Shown here piece after piece: positions 38,191 to 49,266 of a stretch of DNA of 64,000 nucleotides (the stretch's first letter is position 1; each line of letters begins with the position of its first letter). Position numbers and translations under genes: made by a program. The DNA is from Spirochaetota bacterium (GTDB lineage Bacteria; Spirochaetota; UBA4802; JAGODF01). The stretch is from the NCBI GenBank assembly GCA_029974015.1, contig JARKUF010000027.1:62001-126000 (forward strand), given 5' to 3'. The notes under the pieces were generated by a model that saw only the letters and a list, made by a program, of their open reading frames with translations, was not told the origin of the DNA and ran no database searches.

Positions 38191-39705
38191 TCATCCCAGA
38201 AGATGGCCGAGTGAATTGGCGTAATACTGGAGGTAGGGCATTTTTGCGGGGTTCACAATGACGACGTCCCCCCGAACTTTGACGATGCGCCTCCTTCCCA
38301 GGATGTCCAGGGCCATATCGGCCATTTTCTTCGCCTCGTTCACGTCGAGGAACTCCTCTTCAAAGGACACGAGCTCCTTCTGGCGGTCGGCCTTTTCTAC
38401 ATCGAGGCGCAGGAAGGCCTCCGTGGTGCCCTGGAAGGCCCTGCCGATTACGATGCGGCGGCGGTCCGCCTTAAGGCGGGCCTTCAGGCGGGCCATATCC
38501 CGGACAAGTTCGCTTTTCGCGAAATTCCATTTCCCCATCCCCACAATGGCGTAAGCGGCAAGGCAGACCGGCGTCACCGGGATGACATCGCCGATGCGGT
38601 CCATGAGATGGTCCGCAAACTTCTTCACGATGGACAGGCGGTCGCGCCGGTCCATGTTAAAAAAACTTTTCTTTTGCTTTTTTAGAAATTCGGAAACCGA
38701 CACCGGATCGCCAAAGCTCACACTTGCGTAACCATGCTGTTTTAACCGGCCCGTGAGCCACCGCGCCGTATTGGCCAAAAGCATGTACGGCGCCTTGACG
38801 AAGATGCGGAACATAGAGGCGATATTGTCCCGAAAGCCGCTCTTTTCCCGGTTTTTTTTCCATTCGTCTATAAGGGAGCGGTCCTCAAGGACCCAGTCGT
38901 AATTGATCCCCACCGGGACGAAAATGACGTCCCCCCTGAATTCCGGGTTTTTTTTAATCTTCATGATATAGTCGATAACGCCTATCTTCGTGTCCCGGAA
39001 CCGCCCGTCCCGGGTGAGGCCCCCTTCGATGAAAATCCCCTGGGTGACCCCCTGGAGGCTGATAAGCTGGATATACCTTTCCAGGACCGTGTGGTACAGG
39101 TCCTCCCGGTAACGACGGCGGAGAAAATAGGCGCCGAAGGACTTGAAGATGTACTCAAGCGGCCACACCCGGGCCCACTCCCCCACGGCGTAGCTGATGG
39201 AGATGTTCTTCGCCAGCATGTACGCCACCAGGACATAGTCCACATTGCTCCTGTGGTTCATCACAAAAACAACGGCGTGGTGCTCTGGTATGTTTTTCAG
39301 CTTCTCGGCATTTTCGCGGTCAATCACCACTTCGTAGATGAAATTTAGCATGGTGTTGGCTATCCACCAGCCGATCTTGTAATACGACAGGAGATTGAAA
39401 AAAGGGACTATCTCCTCAATATACTCATCCACCCGGTCCTCGGCGTCCTCGATCCTCGTGTTCCGCTCCCGGGCGTACTCCAGCATCGCCTTATGTATTT
39501 CCACATCGTTCATCAGTTCTTTTTTCACGATGAACTTGTTCATGAACTTGAAGCGGTCGAGCTTGATCCTGTTTTCCCGGATATACCGGATTGCGGAACG
39601 GGAAACGCGCCGCACGATTTTCTCCTTCACGACGGCGCGTAGGGCCTCGTAGAGGAGGACGGCCCCCAGGGCCATGAGGAGGTATTTCAGGACCAACAAT
39701 GCCAT
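38191..39705 (-). CDS. Glycerol-3-phosphate / DHAP acyltransferase (PlsB-like)
   Basis: VVFVMNHRSNVDYVLVAYML (HX4D), FIEGGLTRDGR, VIFVPVGINYDWVLED. Confidence 0.87.
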   Translation of the reverse strand: MALLVLKYLLMALGAVLLYEALRAVVKEKIVRRVSRSAIRYIRENRIKLDRFKFMNKFIVKKELMNDVEIHKAMLEYARERNTRIEDAEDRVDEYIEEIVPFFNLLSYYKIGWWIANTMLNFIYEVVIDRENAEKLKNIPEHHAVVFVMNHRSNVDYVLVAYMLAKNISISYAVGEWARVWPLEYIFKSFGAYFLRRRYREDLYHTVLERYIQLISLQGVTQGIFIEGGLTRDGRFRDTKIGVIDYIMKIKKNPEFRGDVIFVPVGINYDWVLEDRSLIDEWKKNREKSGFRDNIASMFRIFVKAPYMLLANTARWLTGRLKQHGYASVSFGDPVSVSEFLKKQKKSFFNMDRRDRLSIVKKFADHLMDRIGDVIPVTPVCLAAYAIVGMGKWNFAKSELVRDMARLKARLKADRRRIVIGRAFQGTTEAFLRLDVEKADRQKELVSFEEEFLDVNEAKKMADMALDILGRRRIVKVRGDVVIVNPAKMPYLQYYANSLGHLLG

Positions 39706-39872
39706 GTCTCAGTATGCCATATCATCCGAAGTATGGGGATCCCTGGTCATACGCCATCTTCCGCGAAAAGTCAAGTAAAAGAGCGGAAAGAGAGGCGAAT
39801 CCAATCAGTTGAAAAATTCATTGACAGAGGACCTCAAAGGGCATAAAATCGTCATTTGCACGAGAACCGCCC

Positions 39873-42524
39873 ATGGCAAAAATTTCAGATATATTCCTCG
39901 GGCGCGGCCTGGCGGGCCTTCCAGGGGAGGCAGTGAAGGCCCGACGACTTTACTTCGTCAACTGGATGCTCATCGCCGTCTATATTCTTCTCTGGGCCAC
40001 GAACCTCCTTTCCGGAGCACTGTACATGGCGGTCCTTCCAACCGTCTGCGCGGCCCTTACGGCGCTTTCACAATTTCTAATCATCAGGGGCAGTCACAGA
40101 ACGGCCGCATGGATTTCCCTGGGCGCCTTCGGCACGGCCATGGGCATCGGCCTTTTCCTGGGCCGGGAGGCCACGGATGCCGCCATGCTTTTCCGTGGAG
40201 CCCTCTCCTTCTTTTTCCTCATTGCGGCTGCGCCCCTTGTTTCAACTGAGAGGCTTATTTCCCTTAAAATGGCGGCCATCACCATGGCGCTCCTCGGCGC
40301 CGCCTATGCAGTACGCATCCTTCCCGCCCGAGGCCCCCTTATGGAAACCGGGAGAGCGGAAACAACCGATATCGTCCTCGCCCTGTCCGTGGCCTCACTG
40401 ATAGCCATGCTGGCCCTTCTTTCCCGAAAGCAAAACCCGGGCGATGTTGAGCTTCTCACCAACACCCGGCGTAAAGGACCCGATGAAACCCTGCTCCGCC
40501 GGCATGATATTGCCGTCGCCCTCGTCGCCACGGCGGACTATCAGGAGGCAATGGACATCATAATGAATGCCGCCATGGAAGTCGACGGTGTTGACAGCGG
40601 CGGAATTTATATCAGAAATGCGGTGACGGGCATCATGACTCTGAGGGCTCACAGGGGATTGAGCTCACGCTTCGTCGAATCCGCCTCTGTGATGCCCCCC
40701 GACTCATCTCCGATGAACGTGATCGGCGAAAAAAAACCGGCCTTCACCAACTCCCGTAACATCCTTGAATTCCTGGACGAGCCCATATCCGGCGCATTGT
40801 CCGCCGAAGAGCTTGAAGCCCTGGCGGCAATACCCATCTTCCATGAAGGCGAAATAGTGGGAGCGTTGAACTGCGCCTCCCATGTGCTGAAAGAATTTTC
40901 AGAGGATACTCGCCTCGCTCTCAGCACCCTTGCAGCCATGGCAGGCCCCGTGATGTACCAGCTCAGGGCCGCTGAGGCCCTTCGAGAGAGCGAAAAAAAG
41001 TATCGGGAACTGGTTGAAAAAGGCAATAATCTCATTTTTACCACGGACGGACAGGGCTATTTCACATATATCAGCCCTTTCATCCTCGGCCTCGCGGGAT
41101 ACGAGCCGGAAGAAGTCATTGGAAAACCATTCTCGGATTTCGTGTACAGCGAAGACCTGGCGCGCATTACTGCGAAATATCAAGAGCTCTTTAAGGGTGT
41201 ATACAGCCCCGACGAATACAGGGTCGTCACCAAAAGCGGAGGGGTCAGATGGATCCTTTCCAACAGCCAGGCCATCATGGAAGACGGAAAGTTAACGGGG
41301 ATCGTAGGCATGTTTACGGATATTACGGAACGCCGGAACGCCGAGGAGGAACGCCTGGAGATGGAACGCCGCCTTCTCCACGCCCAGAAGCTGGAAAGCC
41401 TCGGGGTCCTCACCGGCGGCATTGCCCACGACTTCAACAATCTCCTCATGGCGATGATGGGAAACCTTGAACTCGCCTCTTTCCACATAGACCCGAAATC
41501 AGAAGGGAAGCCCTTCATGGACGAAGCGGTGCTGGCGTCGCGCCGCGCGGCGGACCTCATTAAACAAATGCTGGCCTATTCAGGACGGGTGGCGGGCGAA
41601 TTCAAACTGATACGCCTCAACGATGTCGTGGAGGAAATCACTACCCTCATTCGTTCTTCCGTGACTCGAAAGGCCGTTCTAAAAATGCGCCTGGAAAAAG
41701 ACCCCGTCTCGGTCAAGGCGGACCCAACGCAAATCCAGCAGATTGTCATGAACCTGATCGTTAACGCTTCCGAAGCTCTGGACGAGGAAACCGGGTCTGT
41801 CACCATTGCCGTGGGGGACCTGGAGTGTGACGCCGAGTATCTTGCCGGAAGCTACCTCAAAGAAAAACCTTCACCGGGCCGATATGCATATGTGGAAGTG
41901 GCGGACACGGGACATGGCATGGACAAAGACACCCTCAGCCGCCTCTTTGATCCTTTCTTTACCACAAAATTCGCCGGACGCGGGCTCGGCATGGCGGCGG
42001 TCCTCGGCATAGTGAAAGGCCATGGAGGGGCCTTCATGGTTGACAGCACCCCTGGGGCCGGGACGACGGTACGGGTCCTCTTCCCCGCTGCCGCGGAAGA
42101 TATGGAATCGCCTGTCGATTCCGTAATGGAGGAGAGGAACGAAGCCGCTTCATCCCAGGCTACCGTCCTTCTCGTGGACGACGACCCGATGGTCCTCACA
42201 ACGACCAATGCCATGCTGAGGCGCATGGGATTCGAGACCATCGTCGCAGCCAGAGGCCGTGATGCTCTGAACATGCTCCGCTCAGGGCCGCCGGTGGACT
42301 GCGCAATCATAGACCTCACCATGCCGGACATCGACGGATGTGAAACGGCCTCAGAGATAAAAAAAATACTGCCTTCGATTCCAATAATCCTTTCCAGCGG
42401 CTATCCAAGGGAAGAGGTCCTTATGCAAGATGGGAAATGCGGCTCCGACGGCTTCATCCAAAAGCCATACCGTCTCGAAGCATTGAAAAAGGAAATTGCC
42501 CGCGTGCTTAAAAGAAACCAATAA
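39873..42524 (+). CDS. Hybrid sensor histidine kinase: N-terminal TM, GAF, PAS, HisKA/HATPase, C-terminal receiver
   Basis: GVLTGGIAHDFNNLLMAMMGNLE (H-box), EVADTGHGMDKDTLSRLFDPFFTTKFAGRGLGMAAV, VLLVDDDPMVLTT...CAIIDLTMPDIDG. Confidence 0.94.
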   Translation: MAKISDIFLGRGLAGLPGEAVKARRLYFVNWMLIAVYILLWATNLLSGALYMAVLPTVCAALTALSQFLIIRGSHRTAAWISLGAFGTAMGIGLFLGREATDAAMLFRGALSFFFLIAAAPLVSTERLISLKMAAITMALLGAAYAVRILPARGPLMETGRAETTDIVLALSVASLIAMLALLSRKQNPGDVELLTNTRRKGPDETLLRRHDIAVALVATADYQEAMDIIMNAAMEVDGVDSGGIYIRNAVTGIMTLRAHRGLSSRFVESASVMPPDSSPMNVIGEKKPAFTNSRNILEFLDEPISGALSAEELEALAAIPIFHEGEIVGALNCASHVLKEFSEDTRLALSTLAAMAGPVMYQLRAAEALRESEKKYRELVEKGNNLIFTTDGQGYFTYISPFILGLAGYEPEEVIGKPFSDFVYSEDLARITAKYQELFKGVYSPDEYRVVTKSGGVRWILSNSQAIMEDGKLTGIVGMFTDITERRNAEEERLEMERRLLHAQKLESLGVLTGGIAHDFNNLLMAMMGNLELASFHIDPKSEGKPFMDEAVLASRRAADLIKQMLAYSGRVAGEFKLIRLNDVVEEITTLIRSSVTRKAVLKMRLEKDPVSVKADPTQIQQIVMNLIVNASEALDEETGSVTIAVGDLECDAEYLAGSYLKEKPSPGRYAYVEVADTGHGMDKDTLSRLFDPFFTTKFAGRGLGMAAVLGIVKGHGGAFMVDSTPGAGTTVRVLFPAAAEDMESPVDSVMEERNEAASSQATVLLVDDDPMVLTTTNAMLRRMGFETIVAARGRDALNMLRSGPPVDCAIIDLTMPDIDGCETASEIKKILPSIPIILSSGYPREEVLMQDGKCGSDGFIQKPYRLEALKKEIARVLKRNQ

Positions 42525-42749
42525 GCGGACCCATTCCATATCTCCTGATCAGGAGCAAAACTGAATTAACTAAAGCCCGGTTAGACCCTTATCCGAAAAA
42601 AATTCCGGCCAGCATTTCCTCACATCGATAGATACAAAATGAATCTTTTGCTTGACGGTAACCCCTCTCTTTTTTAACAGTGTCACCCGGGGCCTGAAGC
42701 GCATGGTACAAGCTTAAAATGGCCCTCCCGAACCCACAGCAGGAGAAGG

Positions 42750-44555
42750 GTGATGACCAAACACGCAAAGCTGCACGCATGGGTCGAAGAGATCGCCGCC
42801 ATGACGACCCCCGACACCGTCCACTGGTGCGACGGATCAAAGGAAGAATACGACCGCCTTGTGCGTATTATGGTCGATGAGGGGCTGGCCACACCGCTGA
42901 GCGGCAATAAGCTCCCGGGCTGCATCCTTTTCCGGTCCGACCCCTCCGATGTCGCCAGGGTGGAAAACCGCACCTACATTGCCTCCAGAACGAAAGACGA
43001 AGCGGGCCCAACCAACAATTGGATCGACCCCATTGAACTGAAAAACACCATGCGGGGCCTCTACAGGGGGTGCATGAAGGGGCGCACCCTCTATGTGATC
43101 CCCTTCAGCATGGGCCCCGTGGGGTCCCCCATATCGAAGATAGGCATCGAAATTACCGACTCCCCCTATGTGGTGGTAAACATGCACATCATGACAAGGG
43201 TGGGGGCCGAAGTCCTGGAGGTATTAGGAGAAAACGGGGAATTCATCCAGTGCCTCCACTCTGTGGGTAAACCCCTGGGAGACGGCGAAAGCGACAATGG
43301 CTACTGGCCCTGCGCCCCCCTGGAAAAAAAATATATCTCCCATTTCCCGGAAGAGCGCACCATCTGGTCCTTCGGCTCCGGATACGGCGGGAACGCCCTC
43401 CTGGGGAAGAAATGCCTGTCCCTCCGAATCGCCTCCGTGATCGCCCGCGACGAGGGATGGCTCGCCGAACACATGTTGATTCTCGGAGTCACCAATCCAG
43501 AAGGTGAAAAAAAATACATAGCAGGGGCCTTCCCCTCGGCCTGCGGAAAAACCAACCTGGCCATGCTCATCCCTCCCATCCCCGGATGGAAGGTGGAGAG
43601 TGTGGGGGACGATATAGCATGGATGAAGTTCGGGAAGGACGGGCGTCTTTACGCCATCAACCCGGAAGCGGGGTTTTTCGGAGTTGCCCCCGGCACTTCC
43701 ATGGAATCGAACCCCAATGCCATGAAAACGATAGACCGCAACACTGTCTACACCAATGTGGCCCTCACGGAGGACGGAGACGTGTGGTGGGAGGGAATAG
43801 GATATGACGCCCCGGGAAAACTCATCGACTGGACAGGCAAGGAGTGGGAGGCCGGACGGTCCGAAGGGCCGGCGGCGCATCCCAATTCCCGCTTCACCGC
43901 CCCGGCGAAGCAATGCCCGGCCATCGACCCCTTCTGGGAGGACCCGTCGGGAGTGCCCATCTCGGCCATCCTATTCGGCGGACGCAGGCCCACCACGGTG
44001 CCCCTGGTGCACCAGGCCTTCGACTGGAACCACGGTGTTTTCCTGGCCTCCAACATTGGTTCCGAGGTGACCGCGGCGGCGCTGGACCTCACGGCCGGCA
44101 CAGTACGCCGGGACCCCATGGCAATGCTTCCCTTTTGCGGCTACCACATGGGAGACTACCTTAAACACTGGATATCGATGGGCGGGAAAACGGCGGCCGA
44201 AAAGCTCCCGAAAATTTTTTACGTCAACTGGTTCCGCAAAGCCGCCGACGGCAAATGGCTCTGGCCCGGATACGGGGAGAACAGCCGCGTTCTCAAGTGG
44301 GTCTTCGAACGCTGCGCCGGCACCGGGAAGGCCGTGGAAACGGAACTCGGATACATGCCCACGGTCGACGCGATCGACCGGACGGGCCTTCCCGGACTTT
44401 CCGATGCCGATATGAAAGAGCTCCTGAGGGTGGACCGTGAGGCCTGGCTCAGAGAAGCGGAACTTATCCGCGAGAACTACGCCCTGTTCGGCGATCGTTT
44501 GCCGAAGGAACTGCTAGAACAGCTTGAGGCCCTGGAAAAGCGCCTGGGGAAATAA
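42750..44555 (+). CDS. pckG: Phosphoenolpyruvate carboxykinase (GTP)
   Basis: [67 protein letters not shown]. Confidence 0.97.
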   Translation: MMTKHAKLHAWVEEIAAMTTPDTVHWCDGSKEEYDRLVRIMVDEGLATPLSGNKLPGCILFRSDPSDVARVENRTYIASRTKDEAGPTNNWIDPIELKNTMRGLYRGCMKGRTLYVIPFSMGPVGSPISKIGIEITDSPYVVVNMHIMTRVGAEVLEVLGENGEFIQCLHSVGKPLGDGESDNGYWPCAPLEKKYISHFPEERTIWSFGSGYGGNALLGKKCLSLRIASVIARDEGWLAEHMLILGVTNPEGEKKYIAGAFPSACGKTNLAMLIPPIPGWKVESVGDDIAWMKFGKDGRLYAINPEAGFFGVAPGTSMESNPNAMKTIDRNTVYTNVALTEDGDVWWEGIGYDAPGKLIDWTGKEWEAGRSEGPAAHPNSRFTAPAKQCPAIDPFWEDPSGVPISAILFGGRRPTTVPLVHQAFDWNHGVFLASNIGSEVTAAALDLTAGTVRRDPMAMLPFCGYHMGDYLKHWISMGGKTAAEKLPKIFYVNWFRKAADGKWLWPGYGENSRVLKWVFERCAGTGKAVETELGYMPTVDAIDRTGLPGLSDADMKELLRVDREAWLREAELIRENYALFGDRLPKELLEQLEALEKRLGK

Positions 44556-44622
44556 CCCCCTCTCTCGCTCGGAGCGCTCTGGAAACGGACGGCATTAACC
44601 GCCCCGCTTTGCCCCGCGGGTA

Positions 44623-45582
44623 TTACAGGACAATTTCCATCCCCTCGTAGGCGATCTCCACCTCGAGTTCCGAGCGGCGCTTCTTGTCCATATTCATGTA
44701 GGTCTTGGCGTTGGAAAGCACCGTGTCCATCTTCTTGTCGCTGTGTTCCGGATCGTGATGCCACAGGATGAGCTTTTTCACGTTGAAACGCGTCGATATG
44801 TCGATGGCGATGGAAGCGGAGGAGTGCCCCCAGTCCACCTTGTTTATGACGGAGTCCTCGAAAGTGTACTGGGCGTCGAAGACCGCCACGTCCGCCCCCC
44901 CGAAGAAATCCGCATAGGTGTCGATATTGTCGATCTCGTCGATATTGAATTCGCAGTCGCTGGTGAAAACGAAGGACTTCCCGTTTTCTTCGAAACGGTA
45001 CCCGAAACACCCGCCGGGATGGCGCATTCTCTTGTTAACGATTTTAATATTATTCAGGATGAACTCCGACTCCTTTTCCAGTACAAAAAACTCCTTGGTT
45101 GCGAACATGTAATCGAGGTTAACCGGAAAATGGCTGAAGACCTGCTGGTATTCTATCCGTTCTTTGATGTCGTCAAAAGGGGAATAGATGTGGAAGCGGT
45201 TCCCTTTAATGTAAAAAGGCGTAAAGAACGGTATCCCCTGGATATGGTCCCAGTGGGTGTGGGTGAAGAGCATGGTGGCCATTCCATTCCCCTTTCCGAA
45301 ATCTTCCCCCATAATCTTGGCCCCCAGGTACTTAAGCCCCGTACCGCCGTCAATGATGATAAGGTCGTTTTCCGCCGTCCTCACCTCGATGCATGTGGTG
45401 TTGCCGCCATAGGTGGCGCGCAGGGAAAAGGGCAGAGAATCGAGGTAGCGCTCAACCGCTTCACCGGAGGCGATGTCCTTGGGAGTCGCGAGGCTCAAGA
45501 CTTTTCGCATCTTTTCGCGCATTCCCAGGGGAGTAAATGGTGTTGGAATGGAGCCGCGAACTCCCCAGAGTGTGATTTTCAT
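44623..45582 (-). CDS. MBL-fold metallohydrolase
   Basis: MKITLWGVRGSIPTP, LLFTHTHWDHIQGIPFF (HxHxDH-type), VFTSDCEF, VDWGHSSASIAIDIS. Confidence 0.9.
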   Translation of the reverse strand: MKITLWGVRGSIPTPFTPLGMREKMRKVLSLATPKDIASGEAVERYLDSLPFSLRATYGGNTTCIEVRTAENDLIIIDGGTGLKYLGAKIMGEDFGKGNGMATMLFTHTHWDHIQGIPFFTPFYIKGNRFHIYSPFDDIKERIEYQQVFSHFPVNLDYMFATKEFFVLEKESEFILNNIKIVNKRMRHPGGCFGYRFEENGKSFVFTSDCEFNIDEIDNIDTYADFFGGADVAVFDAQYTFEDSVINKVDWGHSSASIAIDISTRFNVKKLILWHHDPEHSDKKMDTVLSNAKTYMNMDKKRRSELEVEIAYEGMEIVL

Positions 45583-45922
45583 GCCCTTGTACCTTTTTTT
45601 TGTTCTCTTATGCCCGCATCAAAGCGGCGTTGTCCCGTAGATAAAACCATAAGGGAATTTTTTTCAACAAATAATTCAAAAAAACTTGACACTCGCCCGC
45701 CTGCTTTTAACTTCTCATGGGTCGAAGGAACCGGCCCGCCTCGCAACGGCGGCCGCCCTATCCCCCCATTCTCCAGCTTTTTTACATTTACCCTGTTCCA
45801 ACTGCTCCGGTCCCGCTTTTCGGGAACGCCCTTTCCGCGCAATGACGGCAGTGGAAAAGGATTTCGCGGCGAAAAAAAGGACTCCGGCCCTTTAAAAAAC
45901 AGCGCATGAAAGAGGAACGCCC

Positions 45923-47134
45923 ATGCGATTTTCAGACAGGATCATGAAAGTAAAGCCTTCCCCCACCCTGGCCATCACGGCCATGGCCAATGCCATGAAA
46001 GCGAAGGGGATTGATGTGATAGGCTTCGGTACGGGAGAGCCCGATTTCGATACGCCCCGTTTCATCAAGGAGGCGGGAATACGGGCCATCGAATCCGGAA
46101 AAACCAAGTACACCCCCGCCGGAGGAATTCCCGAACTGAAAAAGGCCATCGTAGAAAAATTCCGGCGTGACAATGTCCTGGAGTACAGCGTTTCGGAAGT
46201 GACGGTCAACTGCGGCGGAAAGCATTCCTTTTATAATCTGGCCCAGGTCCTCTGGCAGGAGGGCGATGAAGTCATCGTGCCGGCGCCCTACTGGGTGTCC
46301 TATCCCCCCATGATACAACTCGCCGGCGGCGCCCCCGTTATCGTCAACTCCAGCGAAGAAACGGGATACAAGATCACCGCCGCCGATCTTGCAAAGGCCG
46401 TGACGCCCAGGACACGGGCCGTCATCATCAACTCTCCCTCGAACCCCAGCGGGGCAACCTACACGAGGACGGAGCTTGAGTCTCTTTCGGAAGTTGTGTT
46501 GGGACACGACCTCATGGTCCTTTCCGACGACATCTACGAATCGATCCTCTACGACGGGGCGGCCTTCTGCAACTTCGCCAACCTTTCGGAGGAATTGAAA
46601 AAACGCACCATCGTCCTCAACGGCGTATCGAAGGCCTACTCCATGACGGGATGGCGCATCGGCTACATCGCCGGCGACGAGGAAATAATAAAAAAGGTGG
46701 AAATTCTCCAGAGCCAATCCACCTCAAATCCCACGTCAATCGCCCAGTGGGCCTCCGTGGAGGCCCTCACGGGGGACCAGACGGTGATATCCGACATGGT
46801 GGCCTCCTTTGACCGGCGCCGAAAGCTCATCGTCGACGGCCTCAACTCCGTACCCGGAATACGCTGTCTGATTCCTCCCGGGGCCTTTTACGCCTTTCCC
46901 GCCACGAAGGGCGTCTACGCCCTTCCCGGGTGGAAGAAGGTTGAAGAGAAATACCAGGCCCCCCACAGGTCTTCAATCCTCACCTCGTATCTCCTCCAGG
47001 AGGCAAAAGTGGCCGTGGTACCCGGAGTGGAATTTGGCGCGGACGGAAACATACGCCTCTCCTTCGCCACCTCCGACGAAAATATCGCCGAGGGCGTGGA
47101 GAGAATCCGTGAAGCTGTGGGACGCCTCGCCTAA
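45923..47134 (+). CDS. PLP-dependent aminotransferase (aspartate aminotransferase-like)
   Basis: IGFGTGEPDFDTPRFIKEAG, SPSNPSGATYTRTEL, LNGVSKAYSMTGWRIGYIAG (PLP Lys), NIRLSFATSDENI. Confidence 0.95.
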   Translation: MRFSDRIMKVKPSPTLAITAMANAMKAKGIDVIGFGTGEPDFDTPRFIKEAGIRAIESGKTKYTPAGGIPELKKAIVEKFRRDNVLEYSVSEVTVNCGGKHSFYNLAQVLWQEGDEVIVPAPYWVSYPPMIQLAGGAPVIVNSSEETGYKITAADLAKAVTPRTRAVIINSPSNPSGATYTRTELESLSEVVLGHDLMVLSDDIYESILYDGAAFCNFANLSEELKKRTIVLNGVSKAYSMTGWRIGYIAGDEEIIKKVEILQSQSTSNPTSIAQWASVEALTGDQTVISDMVASFDRRRKLIVDGLNSVPGIRCLIPPGAFYAFPATKGVYALPGWKKVEEKYQAPHRSSILTSYLLQEAKVAVVPGVEFGADGNIRLSFATSDENIAEGVERIREAVGRLA

Positions 47135-48651
47135 TTGTCCGAGTATTTCCAGGCCTTGAGATAGTAGGTGTACAGCACGGGCCTGTTGAAGGTGTTCAAT
47201 CGCGGCGGCGCCGCGACGCTGTCGGCGGGAAAATGGCGCGCCTGTGCGTATGTGTCCGCCGAGAAGTGGCGAAACCTCACACCCGGAAGTGAAGCGGGCC
47301 CCCGGGAGGGGGCCGGCGCCATAACAAACCCCCAGTCTCCGAAGGAAGGCACGTAGACATGATACGGAACGGAGGAGCCGAAGGCTTCTCCGACAGTTTT
47401 TTCAATGCACCAGAAGGCCTCCCGGGCCGAAAGAGGTGAAGTAGCCTGGGTTACGAAGACCCCCCCGGGGGCAAGGGCCTTCTTCACCATTGCGTAAAAC
47501 TCCGCCGAATAGAGCTTCGATATCGACTCATCGTGGGGGTCCGGAAAATCGGCGATGATTACATCCTGTTTCGCCGGGCTTCGCGCAATCCAGGCAAAGG
47601 CGTCGCCTGTCACGACGGACACGCGGCCGTCCCGCAGGGAACCATTATTAATTCTCCGAAACGACGAGTTCTCCTTTGCAAGGCCCGTCATCACCGGGTC
47701 CAGCTCCACCAGGGTCACCTGCTTAACCGACCTGTCTTTTAAAATCTCCCGCACCGCAAGTCCATCTCCCCCTCCAAGGACCAGGACTTTCTTTTCCCGC
47801 GCGGCGCAGGAAAGGAGGGCGGGAAACACCAGCATCTCATGGTACCGGTATTCGTCGAAGGTTGAAAACTGGAGGGACCCGTCAAGGTAGAGCCTGAAAT
47901 CGTCGCCATTGCGGGTCAGGACAATCTCCTGAAAGGCGGTGCGCCTGGTGAAGACCACATCATCGAAATACAGCCTTTTATTCATTAGCCCCGTCATAGC
48001 ATTGGAGGAGAAGGCCATGGCGGCGATGAGGAGAAGCGCCCCGACAGGGTAAATATAATCGATGCGCCGCCTCCCGGGATACCGCACCACGGCAATGAGG
48101 GCTATGGATATTGCCACATTCATGGCGCCCACGGCAAGGCTCGTGAGGTATCTCCCGGCATAGGGAAAGAGCACCAGGGGAAAGAGGAGTGAACCCGCCA
48201 GCCCTCCGATGTAGTCGAGTGAAAAAACGCTGGAGAGGACCTCCCGGAGGTCGCCATAGTTTTTCATCACGCGGGTGATGAGGGGAATTTCAAGTCCCAC
48301 GAGGACACCCACAGCGGCGATGAAAAACACGTGAAGAAGATAGTACGACGATTCAAAGGAGAAAAGCAACGTAAGGACGGTCACGGAGACGCCCCCCACG
48401 AGGCCCAGGGTCGCTTCGATATAGATGAAGGTGCGGAGAAGGTCTTTCCCGATAAACCGGGAAAGCCAGGAGCCGACCCCCATGGAAAAAAGGAAAAACC
48501 CGATGGTGATGGAGTACTGCTGGACGGGGTTCCCCAGAAGATACGTAGCCAGGGAACCCAGGACAAGCTCGTAGACAATGCCGCAGAGGGACAGGATGAA
48601 AACCGAGAAGAGGAGGAGCCGCTGCTCGGTGACGCGAAGGCCCCTTTTCAC
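47131..48651 (-). CDS. Multi-TM protein with C-terminal spermidine synthase-like (aminopropyltransferase) domain
   Basis: About seven N-terminal hydrophobic helices; KVLVLGGGDGLAVREILKDRSVKQVTLVELDPVMTGLA...DVIIADFPDPHDESISKLYSAEFYAMVKKALAPGGVFVTQATSPL. Confidence 0.88.
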   Translation of the reverse strand: MKRGLRVTEQRLLLFSVFILSLCGIVYELVLGSLATYLLGNPVQQYSITIGFFLFSMGVGSWLSRFIGKDLLRTFIYIEATLGLVGGVSVTVLTLLFSFESSYYLLHVFFIAAVGVLVGLEIPLITRVMKNYGDLREVLSSVFSLDYIGGLAGSLLFPLVLFPYAGRYLTSLAVGAMNVAISIALIAVVRYPGRRRIDYIYPVGALLLIAAMAFSSNAMTGLMNKRLYFDDVVFTRRTAFQEIVLTRNGDDFRLYLDGSLQFSTFDEYRYHEMLVFPALLSCAAREKKVLVLGGGDGLAVREILKDRSVKQVTLVELDPVMTGLAKENSSFRRINNGSLRDGRVSVVTGDAFAWIARSPAKQDVIIADFPDPHDESISKLYSAEFYAMVKKALAPGGVFVTQATSPLSAREAFWCIEKTVGEAFGSSVPYHVYVPSFGDWGFVMAPAPSRGPASLPGVRFRHFSADTYAQARHFPADSVAAPPRLNTFNRPVLYTYYLKAWKYSDN

Positions 48652-48932
48652 TATTTCTGGGATTCAGTCTGCGTTCCCGAGGACGGGCCTATCTGGCGCT
48701 GGAGGCTCGAGGGCGATATTATCACCGCCGCCACAATAATGGAAATCCCCAGGATGATTGAGCCGATGATGACGGCCAGGGAAGTGTTCTGGTCTTCCTC
48801 AATTTCCTTTTTAATGGAAAAGGGCGTGAAAGCCTTGATGATTAAAAATCCCAATCCCATGAGAATGATGCCCACGATAGAGTAGACCGCGGTTTCGCAG
48901 ATGCCGTACATCAGATTCGTTAAATAAGCCAT
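48651..48932 (-). CDS. DUF350-like small membrane protein
   Basis: MAYLTNLMYGICETAVYSIVGIILMGLGFLIIKAFTPFSIKKEIEEDQNTSLAVIIGSIILGISIIVAAVI, DUF350-type layout. Confidence 0.78.
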   Translation of the reverse strand: MAYLTNLMYGICETAVYSIVGIILMGLGFLIIKAFTPFSIKKEIEEDQNTSLAVIIGSIILGISIIVAAVIISPSSLQRQIGPSSGTQTESQK

Positions 48933-49050
48933 TCTTGTTTTCCCCCTCTTGAAAAGATATTCACCCCTTCATGTGCCGGGGCGTTTTGCTTTCTCGCCTT
49001 CGGTCCCGGGAAAGGCGGCCCCATCATATTAACAGTAACGCCCGGCCGCT

Positions 49051-49254
49051 TCACTTCCCGAAGCGCGGCCCCCGGGAGCTGTAAGGCCCGCCGTGATAAT
49101 ACACGCCGCGCTGGCTTCCCACGCGCAGGGACTTGCGCTGTTCCCTGTGCCTGGTCACATAGGCCCGGCCTCCCCTTTCGTATCCCACCATGGACCAGGA
49201 GAGCCCTCCGGAAAGAGAAATGAGCACCAGGCTCGTGACAATCGTCCGTATCAT
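49051..49254 (-). CDS. Small exported hypothetical protein, basic Gly/Arg-rich mature part
   Basis: MIRTIVTSLVLISLSGGLSWSMVGYERGGRAYVTRHREQRKSLRVGS...; 12 nt from the next cassette ORF. Confidence 0.5.
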   Translation of the reverse strand: MIRTIVTSLVLISLSGGLSWSMVGYERGGRAYVTRHREQRKSLRVGSQRGVYYHGGPYSSRGPRFGK

Positions 49255-49266
49255 GGTTTTCTCCCG

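Noticed and set aside
44743-45909. 388-aa plus-strand ORF opposite the MBL-fold gene
   Set aside because: The minus-strand frame carries THTHWDH and other MBL motifs; the plus ORF is an antisense shadow.
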